A program made the translations under genes and the position numbers. This document shows, piece after piece, positions 29,097-43,484 of a DNA stretch of 64,000 bases. This DNA is from Dirofilaria immitis (Eukaryota > Nematoda > Chromadorea > Rhabditida > Onchocercidae): contig JAKNDB010000068.1 of assembly GCA_024305405.1 (NCBI GenBank), positions 310,001 through 374,000 on the forward strand. Reading direction: 5' to 3'. Under the pieces are notes generated by a model. It had not been told where the DNA came from, searched no databases, and worked only from the letters and a program-made list of their open reading frames with translations. How positions within the stretch are numbered: the first letter of the stretch is position 1; the number at the start of each line of letters is the position of its first letter.

Positions 29097-30121
29097 TTAA
29101 ATTCTACCAAATCTAGGAAAAAGATTAAAACCGATTATTGAGTATAGTAAAAAGTTGACTAATGAATTTTCAGTTATGAAATATGCATGATTTTCGAAAT
29201 AATAAAAGAGAAAAATAGGTAATTTAAATTTGTTTGACTAAAAAATCAATATCATAAAAAATAAGCTACTAAACTTCCCTTTATTTCTATGAAATAATTC
29301 GTAATTTAATTATATAATTCATACGAGAGTTTGCAACTTCTGAATGTATAAAAAGACAAAATCTTGGATAAATTTTTATTGCATAATAATCCTAATGAAA
29401 AGGATAAACACGTATTTCATCATTACTCAATCATCAATTCATATTGTAAAAACAAATAAACAGAACATAACATCATCTACGATTTTTGTCAACTTGTTTA
29501 TATAATTTATTTCTAATATTTTAAATAATTGAGCTTTATTTCTAGAATGCTGAATGTTAAAAGATATAAACATAAAGCAAATTAACATATTAGTGTTACA
29601 ATTACTTCCCGAATATATCATATATTATAGTATTCGGTTGCTGGAATCGTTTCATGAAAAATTCTTTGGCAAGGCACTTGATGTTTTATCCATAAAATAA
29701 ACGATCAATAAGGAGTTGAATTGAAAAATAATTTAGTGTTCTGGATAATTTATCTAAAATAAAATTAACATCATTCAATGATAGATGAAAAAAAAACATA
29801 TATGTAAATATAATAAAGCAAAAAAAGATAAAACTGTAAAATAACAAGTTTCGATCTATTACATTTAAGTGAAAAAAAAAAAAACAGCATTTAATAGTTT
29901 AGACTATGTAATTTTCAATCTCAATTATTAATTATTGATTAAATTTCATTGAAAAAATAGTAATTAAAACTTGGTGGTAATATTAAAATAGCAGGTTAGA
30001 ATAATTATATATCAAAAAAAAACAAATAAAATTTGATAATAACATTAGAAATCAATATTAATGATGAAATACAAATGTAATAATTAGAATTTTAAAATAA
30101 TAAAATAAAAACCTTTTTGAA

Positions 30122-30232
30122 TTATTTCTTCTGACGTTGACTGGTTGTAATGTAATGAAAGAAGACAACAAGTAAAAGCATAGCAATACCTAAGGCATTT
30201 GCCATAATGCCTAATTGCATATCTGTAATCAT
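30122..30232 (-). CDS. ost-4: OST4, oligosaccharyltransferase small subunit
   Basis: A 36-residue single-pass ER membrane microprotein, MITDMQLGIMANALGIAMLL continuing LVVFFHYITTSQRQKK. It matches the MITDVQL...LGV..FLLVVLYHY pattern and the length (about 37) of OST4, which stabilises the catalytic subunit within the N-glycosylation complex. It is a single uninterrupted exon. An acceptor-like TTTCAG ends 12 bp upstream of the ATG (30245-30246 on plus), either a 5'-UTR intron or a spliced-leader site. It lies on the same strand as unc-50 and about 1 kb upstream of it, so a shared transcript is possible but not shown. Confidence 0.93.
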   Translation of the reverse strand: MITDMQLGIMANALGIAMLLLVVFFHYITTSQRQKK

Positions 30233-30617
30233 TTTATTTGATATCTGAAATCATTTATAACTTTAAAGTTTTGCGAAAAAGAAAAGTGAAACTTTTGTAC
30301 GAGTGTGAAATAAAGCAAACGAAAACAACGTACATGGAAGAAAAGAGAATAAATGTAATTAATCCATCATAATTAAAACACACACACACACACACATACA
30401 TAAACAGAAAATGAACAATGTGAAATAATTGCATGATTATGTAAGATGGAATTCATTCAAAATTTGTTTTAATATTTAATATCAATAAAAAAAAACACGC
30501 ATAACGTGAATGAATCCATGTTCTAATCATTTTGTACATCGAATGTTTCTAGAAAGTTAGAAGTAAAATCTTACAACAGATTACAAACATATGTCACACA
30601 AATATTCAAAAAAAACT

Positions 30618-31045
30618 ATTCTTATTCTACCCTCACGCTAACTTAAACTTTACGTCACGCTGCATTTTCACGTAAAATGGTTCGGCCAAAATGAATTTTG
30701 TCAAATAGTGTGAATAGAGTGCAATAAATCTTACAAGAATGACGCTCGGTTCAACAGGCCAATAGAAATACTGAAGAATCATTCTTACGCTATCCCTACG
30801 CTAACCCAAACTTTATACCAAGCTGCATTTTCACGTAAAGTGGTTCGTGCAAATTGAATTTTGTCAAATAGTGTGAATAGAGTGCAATAAATCTTACAAG
30901 AACGACGCTCAGTTCAACATGACGCTGAATCATATAAATATTGGAAGAATCATTCTTACGCTATCCTCACGTTAACTCAAACTTCACATCACGCTGCATT
31001 CCCACGTAAAATGATTCAGCTAAAATAAAACTTTTTCGTGAGTAT
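30618..31045. repeat. Three tandem copies of a ~165-bp repeat
   Basis: Units begin at about 30618, 30780 and 30954; the third is truncated. Each carries CTAACYYAAACTTTA, GCTGCATTTTCACGTAAA and TGTGAATAGAGTGCAATAAA. Unit 2 carries an extra ~12 bp, ATGACGCTGAAT. The array lies 0.4-0.8 kb upstream of the OST4 start codon, in the divergent interval shared with unc-69. No coding potential is seen. Confidence 0.85.
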
Positions 31046-31297
31046 GATTGAGTGGATAGGGAAAGAGTTATTAAAAATAGCAAAGAAAGGATGAGAGAGT
31101 GCAGAGAGGTGTACTTGTGGGAGGATAATGTCGCAAAGTTTCTCGCAACCATTTCTCGTATTCTCGCAATTGCTTACTCTTTCCCTTTTTTTTCGCTGAT
31201 TTCTTTAAATTAAATTTGTTCCAATAAATTATTTTTTTCCATATTGAACGACCAAAAGTTCTCTTTTGCAAAAGTTGACCTTTGCCTTTCTTTTTAT

Positions 31298-31550
31298 CGA
31301 TGTTTTGTGATAGCAAAGCTGGCTATATATATATATTGTTAAATGGCCTGAAGGCTTATTTTATACCCAAGTATCTTTCAACGATTAATTAGAAGAGCTT
31401 GCTATACCCTCTGCATCTTTGATTTCTCTCTAGAGATCTTTTGTGATAATAAGGCTGTATTAATAGCTTTTTTGATTAAATGGCCTGAAGGCTTATTTCA
31501 CATCCTGGTATCCTTCAATGATTTTTTTAATTAGAATAGCTTGCTAAGAG
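31298..31550. repeat. Two-copy ~125-bp direct repeat
   Basis: Two diverged copies (about 31298-31425 and 31433-31550) share TGTGATA, TTAAATGGCCTGAAGGCTTA, GTATC(T/C)TTCAA and TTAGAA(G)AGCTTGCTA. GGCCTGAAGGC is a near-perfect palindrome. Noncoding. Confidence 0.8.
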
Positions 31551-31849
31551 CTAAGAGAGCATCTATAGAAGAGTTATCTGTAAAAGATAAATTACCATAT
31601 ATATACATTTATTATAATATTTTGATCCATTAATAAGCTAAATTTATAAAAATCCAGGATAATTAAACACATTAATAATTCAACGTGAATAAAAATAATA
31701 CATGCTATACACGTGCACTATACGTAAAATAACGTACATTCATTTTAATAGTGCGCGAAACTGTTTACTGCATCACATAACTTATTTATTGCTTCCTTAT
31801 TTTCCATCATCTAACCTGTGTATTTTGTAAATAAATAAAGAAAAATTCA

Positions 31850-32095
31850 TATGCACGTAACACGTAATATATTAGAAATAATTATTATATAAATATCATT
31901 TATTTTTATATATATGCACGTAACACGTAGTATATTAGAAATAATTTTTATATAAATATCATTCATTTTTATATATATGCACGTAACACGTAACATATTA
32001 GGAATAATTTTTATATAAATATCATTTATTTTTATATGTATGCACGTAACACGTAACATATTAGGAATAATTTTTATATAAATATTAAATAAATT
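31850..32095. repeat. 62-bp tandem repeat, four copies
   Basis: Four units start at about 31853, 31915, 31978 and 32041. Each opens with ATGCACGTAACACGTA and continues with TATTAGRAATAATT and TATAAATATCATTTATTTT. The ORF across it is an artefact of a period close to a multiple of three. Confidence 0.92.
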
Positions 32096-32202
32096 TTTCC
32101 ATTTATTGAAACTTATACGTTTTGTTTGTTCTAAATTTTAAAATGTAATTAAGTTGGACGAAATTATTTTAAAAATCGATTGAAAATCCTTCTAGCAGAG
32201 AC

Positions 32203-32264
32203 TATCTATCTATCTATCTATCGCATTTCACTCTTAGCATTATTATTCATCCATTCTTTTTTTC

Positions 32265-32329
<65 letters not shown>

Positions 32330-32395
32330 TTTCCTTCTATTCCATTTCAATCGATTATTACTTATCTTCTTTCTTTCTCTCTCTCTCTATTTATT
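32203..32395. repeat. (CTAT)n and (CTTT)n simple repeats
   Basis: A short CTATCTATCTAT run at 32203-32222 is followed by about 70 bp of CTTT units (32260-32335) and a CT-rich tail. The plus strand is almost pure pyrimidine over much of this stretch. Confidence 0.95.
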
Positions 32396-32840
32396 TGCTC
32401 TTGTAATATTCAATGTTTGTTTATTTGGAAAATTTCATTCATGTCTATTATATCATGCTAAAATGAGGTCGTAATTTGATTAGAGGGAGGTCAAGTAAAA
32501 TTTTGATTGCAATCGTCTTTTTATAAGAGATTTCAAAGTTTATTTAGACAAATGAATAATTATATCAATTGATTAGATGGATATTAGCAAATGAACTCAT
32601 TTCATCTGATAAGAGTTAATTAATTTTAGGTTTATAAAAATTATTGATGTTTAAATTTTTTGCAAAATATAATTTTTATTATTTCATTTCGTAATATTAT
32701 CGTTCTATCTATATGTTGTATTTGTTTATTTTGTCATATGTATATATTTTAAGTTTCTTAATTTTTAATTGTCGTATATTTATTGTTTATTTATTGCTTA
32801 TTTACTAAATTAATATACTAGAATTATTTTAATCGAAATT

Positions 32841-33704
<864 letters not shown>

Positions 33705-33713
33705 TCAGAATTG

Positions 33714-34373
33714 ATGTCCACAGATACGACAGTTATTGACGAAACAAACAATTTTCCACTAGCAGATGATGGTAAATTTTCCTTCCTTTTTTGCATTTTA
33801 CTAAAATTTCAGACAATTTTTAGAATCTCAGGGAAGTTCGATTGATATCGGAGGTCGAACTCCTCGTCCAGCACAACCGTTACCGAAAGATGAATCAGAT
33901 GATCAGGAAGAAAAAGCACGATTAATATCTCAAGTTCTCGAACTTCAAAATACTTTAGATGGTAATTTTATTGCTTCATTATTCTATTAGCAATCAACAT
34001 TTCCTCTTTCCATTTATGCTAAATTACTCATTGACGAAATATTTTTACATAAAATAATTATTATTAAATTTGAAGCTTATCTAATCTATTTTTTCCTTTG
34101 TGCCAGTATTTCTGTCAATTTTTCAATCTCATAAGATTTTATTTTATTATTTGAACAATTCATTATCATTAACGTTTTCATAATTTTGTTATTTCTTGTT
34201 GGTATTTTTAAAAAAAAATATTTATAGATTTGAGTCAACGTGTTGATAGTGTCAAGGAAGAGAGTCTAAAATTACGATCTGAAAATCAGGTATTGGGACA
34301 GTACATTCAAAATCTAATGGCATCAAGTGCTGTTTTTCATCCTGCTCAATCAAAAGCACCACAAGCCAAGTAA
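33714..34373 (+). CDS. unc-69: UNC-69 / SCOC short coiled-coil protein
   Basis: Small coiled-coil protein of the Golgi and vesicles; in C. elegans it acts in axon outgrowth and synaptic vesicle transport, with UNC-76. Exons: 33714-33771, 33824-33961 and 34228-34373, with all phases consistent (1, 1). The ATG at 33714 lies 5 bases after the acceptor that ends the (ATT)n tract; upstream exons, if any, were not found. The acidic N-terminus is [19 protein letters not shown]. The C-terminal half holds [39 protein letters not shown] and [16 protein letters not shown], nearly identical to SCOC. The encoded chain is 113 residues, normal for the short isoforms. It is intact, one of the few genes here with no frame break. 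Confidence 0.95.
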
Positions 34374-37373
34374 TTGATTTTTTATTCGGTTTTTTTTTTT
34401 TTTTTATATTTAATATAATTCGCATTAGAAAAACATTATTAACAAGAAGTAGGAAATAAAAAAAAATGAAAAAAAAAACAAAATCTCAGTTCTGTTTGAT
34501 TTTTTTCAGTGAAACGCATGATTTCTGATCATTTGCATGGAATCTTAGTTGGAATCTTATCATAATCTTTATCCTATTGTATGGAACTTACAAAATTAGC
34601 CAATAATAAAAATGACAATTGGAAATTTTCAGACTGTTATCGTGTGAATGATTACATTTCTTCCCAATAACAGCACGTCCTATCTAATATTTTATGCTAA
34701 TGTTTCCATTATGAATTATAAATTTCTGTTCTATTTATGTTATCAAGTAGAAATGCTATCCTTCTTTTTCCTCTTAATTTTGACGCTTCTATTGCGTAAT
34801 TTTAAGATATCAAGAATGAATGTGCTAGCATATCAACGTTATTTACATTGCAAATATATATTTTCTTTATTCTCCTAATTTAGCTCATATAAGATTTATT
34901 TGAAGGAAAAGCGTTTTAGTTTGTGTCATTTAATTATTTAATTAAGATGTGTTACATTCTGATCAATCATTTAATTAAGATATTTAATCGTTTAATTAAA
35001 ATGTATTGGATAGAGATTAATGATAATTAGTTTTAACTAAGAAAATTTCTTAATTGTATCGATATATTTTACTAAAATTTTAGAATTATTGATTAAGTTT
35101 AGTATTCCAATAGATTTAGAAATTAGCCTACATTAAGTTTTAGATTGTTTAATGTATCAGTCATATTTTTAATAATGATAAAAACATGGTTTAAAAAAAA
35201 AGTCAAGAAATAAGTTACGAATTTAATGAAATTATCACTATAAACCTATTCATCATTGTAAATTATTACTATATTGCGATTTGTACGCTTTATAATATTA
35301 ATGGGCGTAAATGATAATGTGAAGTAAATGATCAATATAATTTATTATTTTTTTCTTTTTTAAATTTAATTTCATCGAATTTAATTCCTAATTTTTTTCA
35401 GCCATCATATTCCTAACTGTAAGTGCATTTGCGATTTACTTTTTATACTACTTTATTCTATCCTATTTCATTGCAGTCCTTGTAATTTATCAATAATTAT
35501 TGATAATTATCATTCTTTTTTATCTCTTCTAAATGAGATTTTTATTTTTTTTCTGTCAATATTTTTTATGCTATTTACCTATTTGAATCTAATTAAAGGC
35601 AAAAATCACAAATATTTTTCAATCCACATCATCAAAATATTCCAGGAAAATCATCATGAATGATTTGATTTACTACTGCACAATAAAATATACAATACAA
35701 TATTTATCATTTGATTAAAAAAAAAGAAAATTTTTTTGAAAATTAATCAAACAGTTTAAATGAAAATATCACGAAAAATTTAAACTCATCAAATATAAAA
35801 AAATAAAAAATAAAAGAAAGCTTACGCCCTTTACAGCTTGCTTTAATTTTATTTATTTTTATTTTTATCTTTTATTTTTTTTTGCTCATCTATCCATTTA
35901 TAGATATTCTAATTAATCAATTCAGTTAATTTAATTTTTCCAACAATTTCCTTTTTTCTTACTTTCTTTCTTTTATATATATATATATATAGATATATAG
36001 ATGATAGCAGAGTTTAAGATTATTTTACAAATAACTCTTTTATTCTCGTATTTTTTTCTTAACTTTTTCATTGCATGCTTATTTCATTTTTATGTTTAAT
36101 TTTTGCATCCTATATATTTTTCAAAAAGCAAAAACTTCTGCTTATTAGTCCGTAAATTATTATATTTTTCTTTTTTTTCTTTTTTTTAGAAACGAAATGT
36201 TTGGAGCATTCTTTTGGTAAAATCGAAATAGCACACACATCTTTATATATTGATGATATGCAGTCGAAAATGAAGCAACTGAAATGAATTTGCCTCGATT
36301 TGTATCCAGAAATCAATTAAATATTATCAATAGTGATGATTGATTTCTTTATCGTTTTTCTTATGCTATCATTTTTTTAGTGCAATCAGCTTTATGCAAT
36401 CAATGATCATTTATCTCTTTCTTTCCCCTCATGCATTACTTATTATCTTGCTGCCTTGCTGTTAGTTTAATGCCCACATAGTGTTACCTCTTGATATGGA
36501 AATAATAACTAAATTTCTTCTATCACTAAAAGATTGTCAAATAGTTTAAATGTTTTAAAATCAATCATTGCTTAAATTCCAATAATTCTGTCACTGTTCG
36601 ATGTGCTATCATGAAGAATGGCAGAATTATTTTAAAATGAATAACGAAAAATAATACTGCGATGCAAAAATTCCACTTAATTCTTTATTACATTTTGATG
36701 TAAGCTTCAGATGAACCAATGTAACTGAAATGAAGAATACATTATGATTATGTGGATGTTTTTAGAATCAAAATCAATGCTAGAGAGGTTAAATTTGCTA
36801 GTATTTTCATTTCTGATTAAAGTTGCTATTAGTATGTTATAGCAAAAAGAAAAAAAACTGAGCAAATTGACTTATCTAAGCTAAATTCCACGAAATTTCC
36901 AATTAAAATTTGTAAGTCTATTAGATGAACATTAGGTCAGTGAACATCATGAGATCAACAATCGATGCATTTCCGTGTTCTTTTCATTAAACTCAAAAAA
37001 ATGAAGTATCATAAATCATCCGCATTTTTTAAAGATTAGAGTGTAGTCTGAGCCTCACTTGCTAGGATCTAGTTAATAGATAGCTATATCCATTTGAAAT
37101 TTGACATCCGCAACGATTCTTTTTCAAGAATATCCTTAAGATTTAATATGCGAGTGATAATCAGACGCATTACAATTATAATTTTTACTAAAAGATTGGT
37201 TGAACTACTGATGTATATCATACATTGTGGAAAATCATACAAGAAAGGCTGGGCTGTAAACATAATACATTTCTCTTTGAAAGAATTTTGCAATCTTTTA
37301 AAATGAAGCTTACGCAATACACTGTATAAATATGAAAAATCGAATGAGATCGAAGATGAGGTAAATATTGATT
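34374..37373. other. Intergenic region, one weak exon candidate
   Basis: AT-rich interval between the convergent unc-69 and histone H1 genes. At 36191-36288 (plus) an acceptor-like T9AG is followed by an open frame with IEIAHTSLYIDDMQSKMKQ and a stop. It could be an alternative last exon but has no recognisable family. Nothing else stands out. Confidence 0.4.
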
Positions 37374-38752
37374 TCAAGCCGCAACCTTCTTGTTCCTTGC
37401 ATGTGCTACTGTTGACTTTTTCGTCATTTTTGATTTAGTTGGTGAAGCTTTTGCCTTCTTTGGTCTACCAGCAGACTTCTTGCTTTTTCGGCTAGATGCT
37501 CCTCCTGTAGCAGTAGCAGTGGTAGTAGCAGCAGCTGTAGCAGCATTTGGTTTCTTTTTCGGTACAGCTTTTGGTTTCGAAACCTTCGGCGCAGCTACCT
37601 TAAATTGTAGAGAATCGCAAACGTTGATGCATGATGACTTGTACATGTCTTAGAAGAAGCAAATCAAGCATTTATTATCAAATATTAACAAATGAAAACC
37701 AGATAATCTAATTTAGCTGATAAATTAATATTTATTATAGTAAATAAAGTAAGATCGATGCCAAACTTAATTTACGAATAAACAAAACAACTGATTAATA
37801 AATAACCTTTTTTGTGTTAGATTTAGTCTTCACGGACTTTTTCGGTGACATCATTTTTATGTCACCAGCTGTAGTAGATTTCTCAATTGTTGGCTTCTTG
37901 ATTTTTTAGGTGGTTCCGATTTTGCATCAACTAACCGAAATGATCCAGAAGCTCCAGTACCTTTCATTTGCTTCAGAATACCTGATGCGACACCGCGTTT
38001 TAGTCCCATTCTCAGATGCGCGTTAACCTGAATTTTCAAAATCCATTCATTGTATGGGATTAAGAAAAAGTTATGGATCAAAATTGATAAAATTTTTAAA
38101 AATCCCGCCAAATGTGAAAGAGCTAAAATGTGTAGCAAATTCTATTATAGTTCATAATAATTCTTAGCAGCTCAAACTGTATATCTATTAAACCTTAAGT
38201 AACATTATCAAACTGTGCATCTACTAAACTTTAAGTAACAATTCACTTTATATTAACAAGGTTTACTAATTTCCACCATTATACTCATTTCAGATTAGAT
38301 TAACGATGAAATAAATTATTAAAAAAATAAATAAAATATTAAGATGAAATTATAAAAAATTGAATGAAAAAAAGTGGAAATGACGAGATAAAAATGAAAT
38401 TTCAAATGAAACAATTCAAAAATTAATAATTTACTATGGTAGGATTTTCGCCAACTGCAAAATTCTGCATAATGTACTTCAGAATTGCCGCACGACTTGA
38501 ACCTTTCTTGTCTTGCGTAGCCATCAAAGCTGCCTTAATCATGTTACCATACGGTGGATGATTGTGTTGCGATTTAGCATGCGATTTCAGGGTTCTCGAT
38601 ACCGGACCATTAGCATTCATTCTGGCCATCAAATTTTTCTTCTTTCCAGATGGTGAAGTTATTGATGTAGGATTATTAGATGGTATCACAACCGCCAGAT
38701 TATCACCAGTAGCAGCACTCGGTGCAGCGACGATTTCTTCTGTAGCTGGCAT
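37374..38752 (-). CDS. Linker histone H1
   Basis: Nuclear linker histone. Exons (5' to 3'): 38752-38435, 38027-37807 and 37598-37374. The N-terminal tail MPATEEIVAAPSAATGDNLA is followed by the winged-helix globular domain, beginning HPPYGNMIKAALMATQDKKG and SSRAAILKYI and continuing VNAHLRMGLKRGVASGILKQ to GTGASGSFRL, the H1/H5 signature. The C-terminal tail is Lys/Ala/Pro-rich with repeats of the AKSPKK type (SPKKSVKTKS, RKSKKSAGRPKKAKASPTKS). Exon 2 loses one base in the A-run at 37902-37907; restoring it joins PPKK to IKKPTIEKST and opens exon 3. The full chain is about 254 residues. The introns suggest a polyadenylated, replacement-type gene rather than a clustered S-phase one. Confidence 0.95.
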
Positions 38753-41700
38753 TATTGTTAGAATTCACTAAAATTACATTCCGTATAAGATATCATCCTT
38801 ACTATAATCAATACATGATAATATTGTGATCTTGAGAATATGCAACATGAACTATTGAACATGCATGCTATCAGCATTGAAAGCATTGTTACATACGTGA
38901 ATACGTATATCAATATTCATTTCCCGATATTTTAATTAGCATAAAAGACAGCGAAAGGTCAGTAAAATGTTTTCATCATTAAAATATTACGAAAAATAAT
39001 TGAAATCACTAGAAATTTATGGAATATAGGTTAGTTGATTAGTAATATGTGGAAGAGAGAAAAGTTGAAAAGATGGATGTCGTCATAGTTTCTTTGTTCT
39101 GAAATTTCATCATCATTCCTTTCTGAAGGATCCTGTCGAGCTCTCATATCTTTCCGTATCCTCTCCTTCTTTTTACTGCATTGAGCAGAATAGAACTTTG
39201 GGGCCGCAAAAAAGAAAAAATATTAACAGTAATAAAATTCTATGCTAAAAATAATAAATGATATGATTGAAATTCAGAATAACATAATTTATAAGAAAGT
39301 AAAATATAGATTTCTTCACTACATACACAATATTAATGATATATCTAAAAGTTATCATGTAATTATACGCTTTCTCAGCATTACATATTTGTCATAAATA
39401 ATAGAAAGTATTAAAAATTAGCAAAATTTTAAAAAAATTTTGACTTTTTAAAGAAAATTAAAAAAAAGATTTCAACGTGGCTTTAGAAATCTAGCGTTAC
39501 ATTGAAGCATTTTACTGAATTCAACATTTCATATGAGATTTAATAATTTTTACAAAATATCTAAAGGATATTAAATGGATAAATCATTAATGAAGGAAAT
39601 TTTAAAGTTTAGTATCTAAATATTTGACATCATTTTATATTGCTTTAAATTCTTTGACAGCATTTTTAGATTTTAAATGTTATTTCAAGAATTCGTTTAC
39701 TATTTTAAGAATAGAAATTCTATTTTAATTATCTGAATCCTAAATTAAAAATATGAATTCTAATTTAAGAATTTTATTTTAGTTCGTCGATTTCGTACAG
39801 AAAATGAAGAAAAATTCATTTTCAAATTCAACCAAAATTCTCGTAATTTCCGTCTTAAAAATGACGAAAAAGGAAAAAATTGCACAAAAAAAAGCCCAAA
39901 TAATTTTGACATATGATATTTTTATGGAAAAACCCATTACAAACAGGTAAACATCAAATAAACATCCAGAATAATACCGAAACAACCGATCCGAAGCTAC
40001 GTTTTCACCCAGAAATGGTTGAAAGTGTTGGTGGAAACAGCTGTATATGTGGTTAAGAGCGATGGCAACGACTACGCTGGGACTCTTCGTTATAGTCATA
40101 TTCACTCCAAAACATGCATTGCCTGCTGGTAAGTAACACTTACAAAATAGCACGTAACACGTCAAATTTATACGTTAAATATTTCAAATTTATATTATAA
40201 TATAGTCGAAAATTTACGCTATAAAATGAATATAAATTTAGGTGAAAAATATTACTGCAAAAATGATACGAAATGTTTGAATTGTTAAAATTTCAACTTT
40301 TATATCTTACATTTACCGTTATTTGTCGTTTTTTAAATTACATAAAATTACTTATGCTACATTTTTATAGTATTAGATAGTCGATTTTTTATTCTATACT
40401 TTAGCAAATTTGCATTTTGATTATTTTGTTTAAGGTTTTGTAAAATAGCTTTTATGTAAGTGTTGTCAACAACGATATCTGATAAAAAGGATATAATTTA
40501 GGTAATTTTTATCAATTAAATTTTATCAAATTTAATATTGTTCGATTCAAAATTCAATATATTATTTGATAAGAATAATTTTGAATCGATTTTTTTATCA
40601 TTATTTTGTATAAAAATGAATTTGTTAAAAATTATTCAATGAATACAATTGATAGAGTGATGAATTTACAAATGTATCGTGATGATCGTAACCATTGATG
40701 TCATTCTAAGGCAATCATAGATTTTCTCTTGCTTTTATCATTTATCATATAATATGAATATTGATAAGAATATGCTTTAAAATTATTTATTAATTAATTA
40801 AATTTTTGTAATTCCAAATAAATAAATTTGCTAAAACATAAAAATATAGAAATGAAATTCTACGATAATATTATTTTGATTATATATCAAATTTCTTCAT
40901 CCATTAATAAGTAATAATATTTAAATGAAAAAAATAAAATTTATTATATTTCAAAAATTGTCTCTAATTAATTAGAAATGAAATTTACAAAATTGCTCCC
41001 AATTAATTAAAATTGAATTTAATTAAATTTCAAGAATTATCTCCAATTAATTGGAATTAAAATTTGCTAAATTACTTTTAATTAATTTGAATCAATGAAA
41101 TTTCGAGAATTTTTAAAATATCTACAGCATCTAATTTATCGCTATGTAAAATGAAATTTTTAATTTTTATGCATTTGTGATAAAATGAATTATGCTTTTA
41201 AACAATGCTTGAAAACAAATATGTTAATATATATTCATAAACTAAGCTTAATACAATGATTATATTAATTAAATAATTATTTTTTCAAATTGAATTTATA
41301 AAAATAAATTTGAATATTTTTTCTTTTATTACAAATTTATAAATTTTTAATTTTATATTATTCAGCACTTTTAAATTTTTTAAAATTTCAAGTAATTAGT
41401 TTTTTTTTTTGAAAACTTTCAAATTTTCAAAATTTCGTAAGTTAGCGATTTTTTTTTTGCTTTCAAAATTTGAATAAAAGTTTTGCCAAACTTTTAAATT
41501 TAGAATAGAAATATTACGAAATTTTATAAGTTATACATTAAACAATATACTTATAATTAAGACAAAATAAGAAATTATGATAAGAAAAAAAAACGAAAAT
41601 ATTTAAAAAAATATTTATTTTCATCTTTTCGATTCTAAAAATGATAATTGTACTATCATTTGGCTTCAATATTATCATCAGCTATAAATTGGCTTCAATA

Positions 41701-43312
41701 TTATCATCAGCTATAAATGTGAATGGTCAAATATGGAAAGTTTATGCATAAATGATTGTATAAATTATTTCTGCAAAAATCAGAATTTCTCGATAACGAT
41801 ATGCAAAGAATATTTGCCATCATTTTTATTGATCAATTGGCTCGTATCTTAATTATTTTGAAAAATATTTTTTAATTGTTCAAATATTAATTAAATTAAT
41901 TTTTTATTAATTCAAATAATGCCATACGTAGAAAGGCTCTTCTCATAGTATTATGCTTGAATGAATTCGTACTCATACTTAAATATAGTCCCAATATCTC
42001 TTGTATATCTTATTTCTTGTTATATTCAAGAATCGAATCCTAATCACTTATATATTTAACAAAAATGAATCACAAATATCAAATCTAGTATCAAAATTGA
42101 TGAGATAGAATGAAAAGTGATGGATGCAATACTATAATTGATTTTATCAGTTTTTATATCTTACTGTATAGAAAATGAAATATTATTATCAACAGATTAC
42201 GAATAAAAATCGGAAAACATACGGTAGGATATTGTATCGATTTTATTGATTTCTAATATTTGTAGTGAACAGAAAATGATTATTTATCAATAATAATAAA
42301 CAAATATTTATTCTAATTTGAATGATTTATTGAATCATAAAAACAAATAATTATTATTGCTATTTATTATTAAAACTATGATATAATCATTATTATCAGT
42401 TATCAGAGAAAGGATAAAATCCATCACTGGAATAAGTAAATTTGCTCATAAATTGTTTTTTCGATATAAAAAGTAAATTTTTTTTTTTTTAAATAATTGT
42501 AAGATTATAAATTAATAATATCTGATCTGATAAATTGATTAGATAGCAAGCATTGCTATCTAATCAATTTGAAGTTATACAGCAATCTGTTAATTACAAT
42601 TTTTTCATCTTGCAAAAATTATTAGTTTTTCATTTGATGAATGTTAATTCAGATAAAAATTGTACTGCAATCAGTTATGATAAAATTTTCATCTTGTGAA
42701 TATTATCAGCAGTTATTGATAATAATCCATTTATATTGATGGTAGTATCAGTTGTAATCGTGAATGACGCTGATCTTTTGATATCATATCACGTAACAAC
42801 GTCACTTTATTGCAATACTTAATGACGTTGTGATATATAACTTTAGCATTATAAGATCCGCTAAACAACTCTCACTCACTAACCAGTAATTCTTTATTGC
42901 TCTTATCTTCTCACTATACATAAGATTGCAAAAATATTACACATGTCTAACTTCTCTTTCTCACTTAAAAATCTCTTCTTTTTTTTGCAATTAATCTCAC
43001 TCCACAAAAATCATGTTATTATTTAGCGTAATTAATGCTATCTCTTAAATAACATGTTATTTTATCAATTCTACCAACTGCTGCTACATATTAAATAAAT
43101 ATGTTATTTTCGACTGTTTCATCTATTTATCGTCTAATTCATTGATCTTTCAAATTTCCTCCCAATCTATCCCACGATATTATATTATTTGTTCACAATC
43201 GAAACAAAACAATAGACAATTGCCAAATAGTTGTTGAATTCTTGACGATAAGATAGATGAAACTGAAGCTTTGGAATTGTATTTTTGGCTTTATGATAAT
43301 TTATTGTTATCA
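38753..43312. other. Long AT-rich intergenic region
   Basis: Between the divergent H1 and DNAJC1-like genes. Weak exon-like stretches: a minus-strand frame at about 39060-39175 rich in charged residues (KKKERIRKDMRARQDPSE), and a plus-strand signal-peptide-like start at 40062-40128 (MATTTLGLFVIVIFTPKHA) ending in a GTAAGT donor. Neither could be joined to further exons. A 32-bp direct duplication (GGCTTCAATATTATCATCAG) sits at about 41650-41715. Confidence 0.4.
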
Positions 43313-43395
43313 TTTTTCTCTCTATTTTCTTCCCTTTCTTCTCTTCTCTCTCTCTCTTTCTCTTCTCTCTATCACTTCTCTCCTACTTCTTTTCA
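43313..43395. repeat. Polypyrimidine (CT-rich) tract
   Basis: About 80 bp of almost pure C/T on the plus strand (TTCTCTCTCTCTCTTTCTCT and similar). It produces two overlapping Ser/Leu-rich spurious frames. Confidence 0.85.
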
Positions 43396-43484
43396 TACAT
43401 ATTTATCTCTGCCTTTTTCCAATTCTCCTCATTACTTGTTTATACCAGTATTGTATCTGATAGAATGATATGGGATGAATATTT

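Noticed and set aside
40062..40128. Signal-peptide-like first exon (plus) as the start of the DNAJC1-like gene
   Set aside because: The DNAJC1-like exon at 43948 has its own signal peptide and start; no linking exon was found. Kept only as a weak candidate.
39779..40165. 128-residue minus-strand frame
   Set aside because: No family resemblance, no splice support, and composition like random AT-rich sequence.
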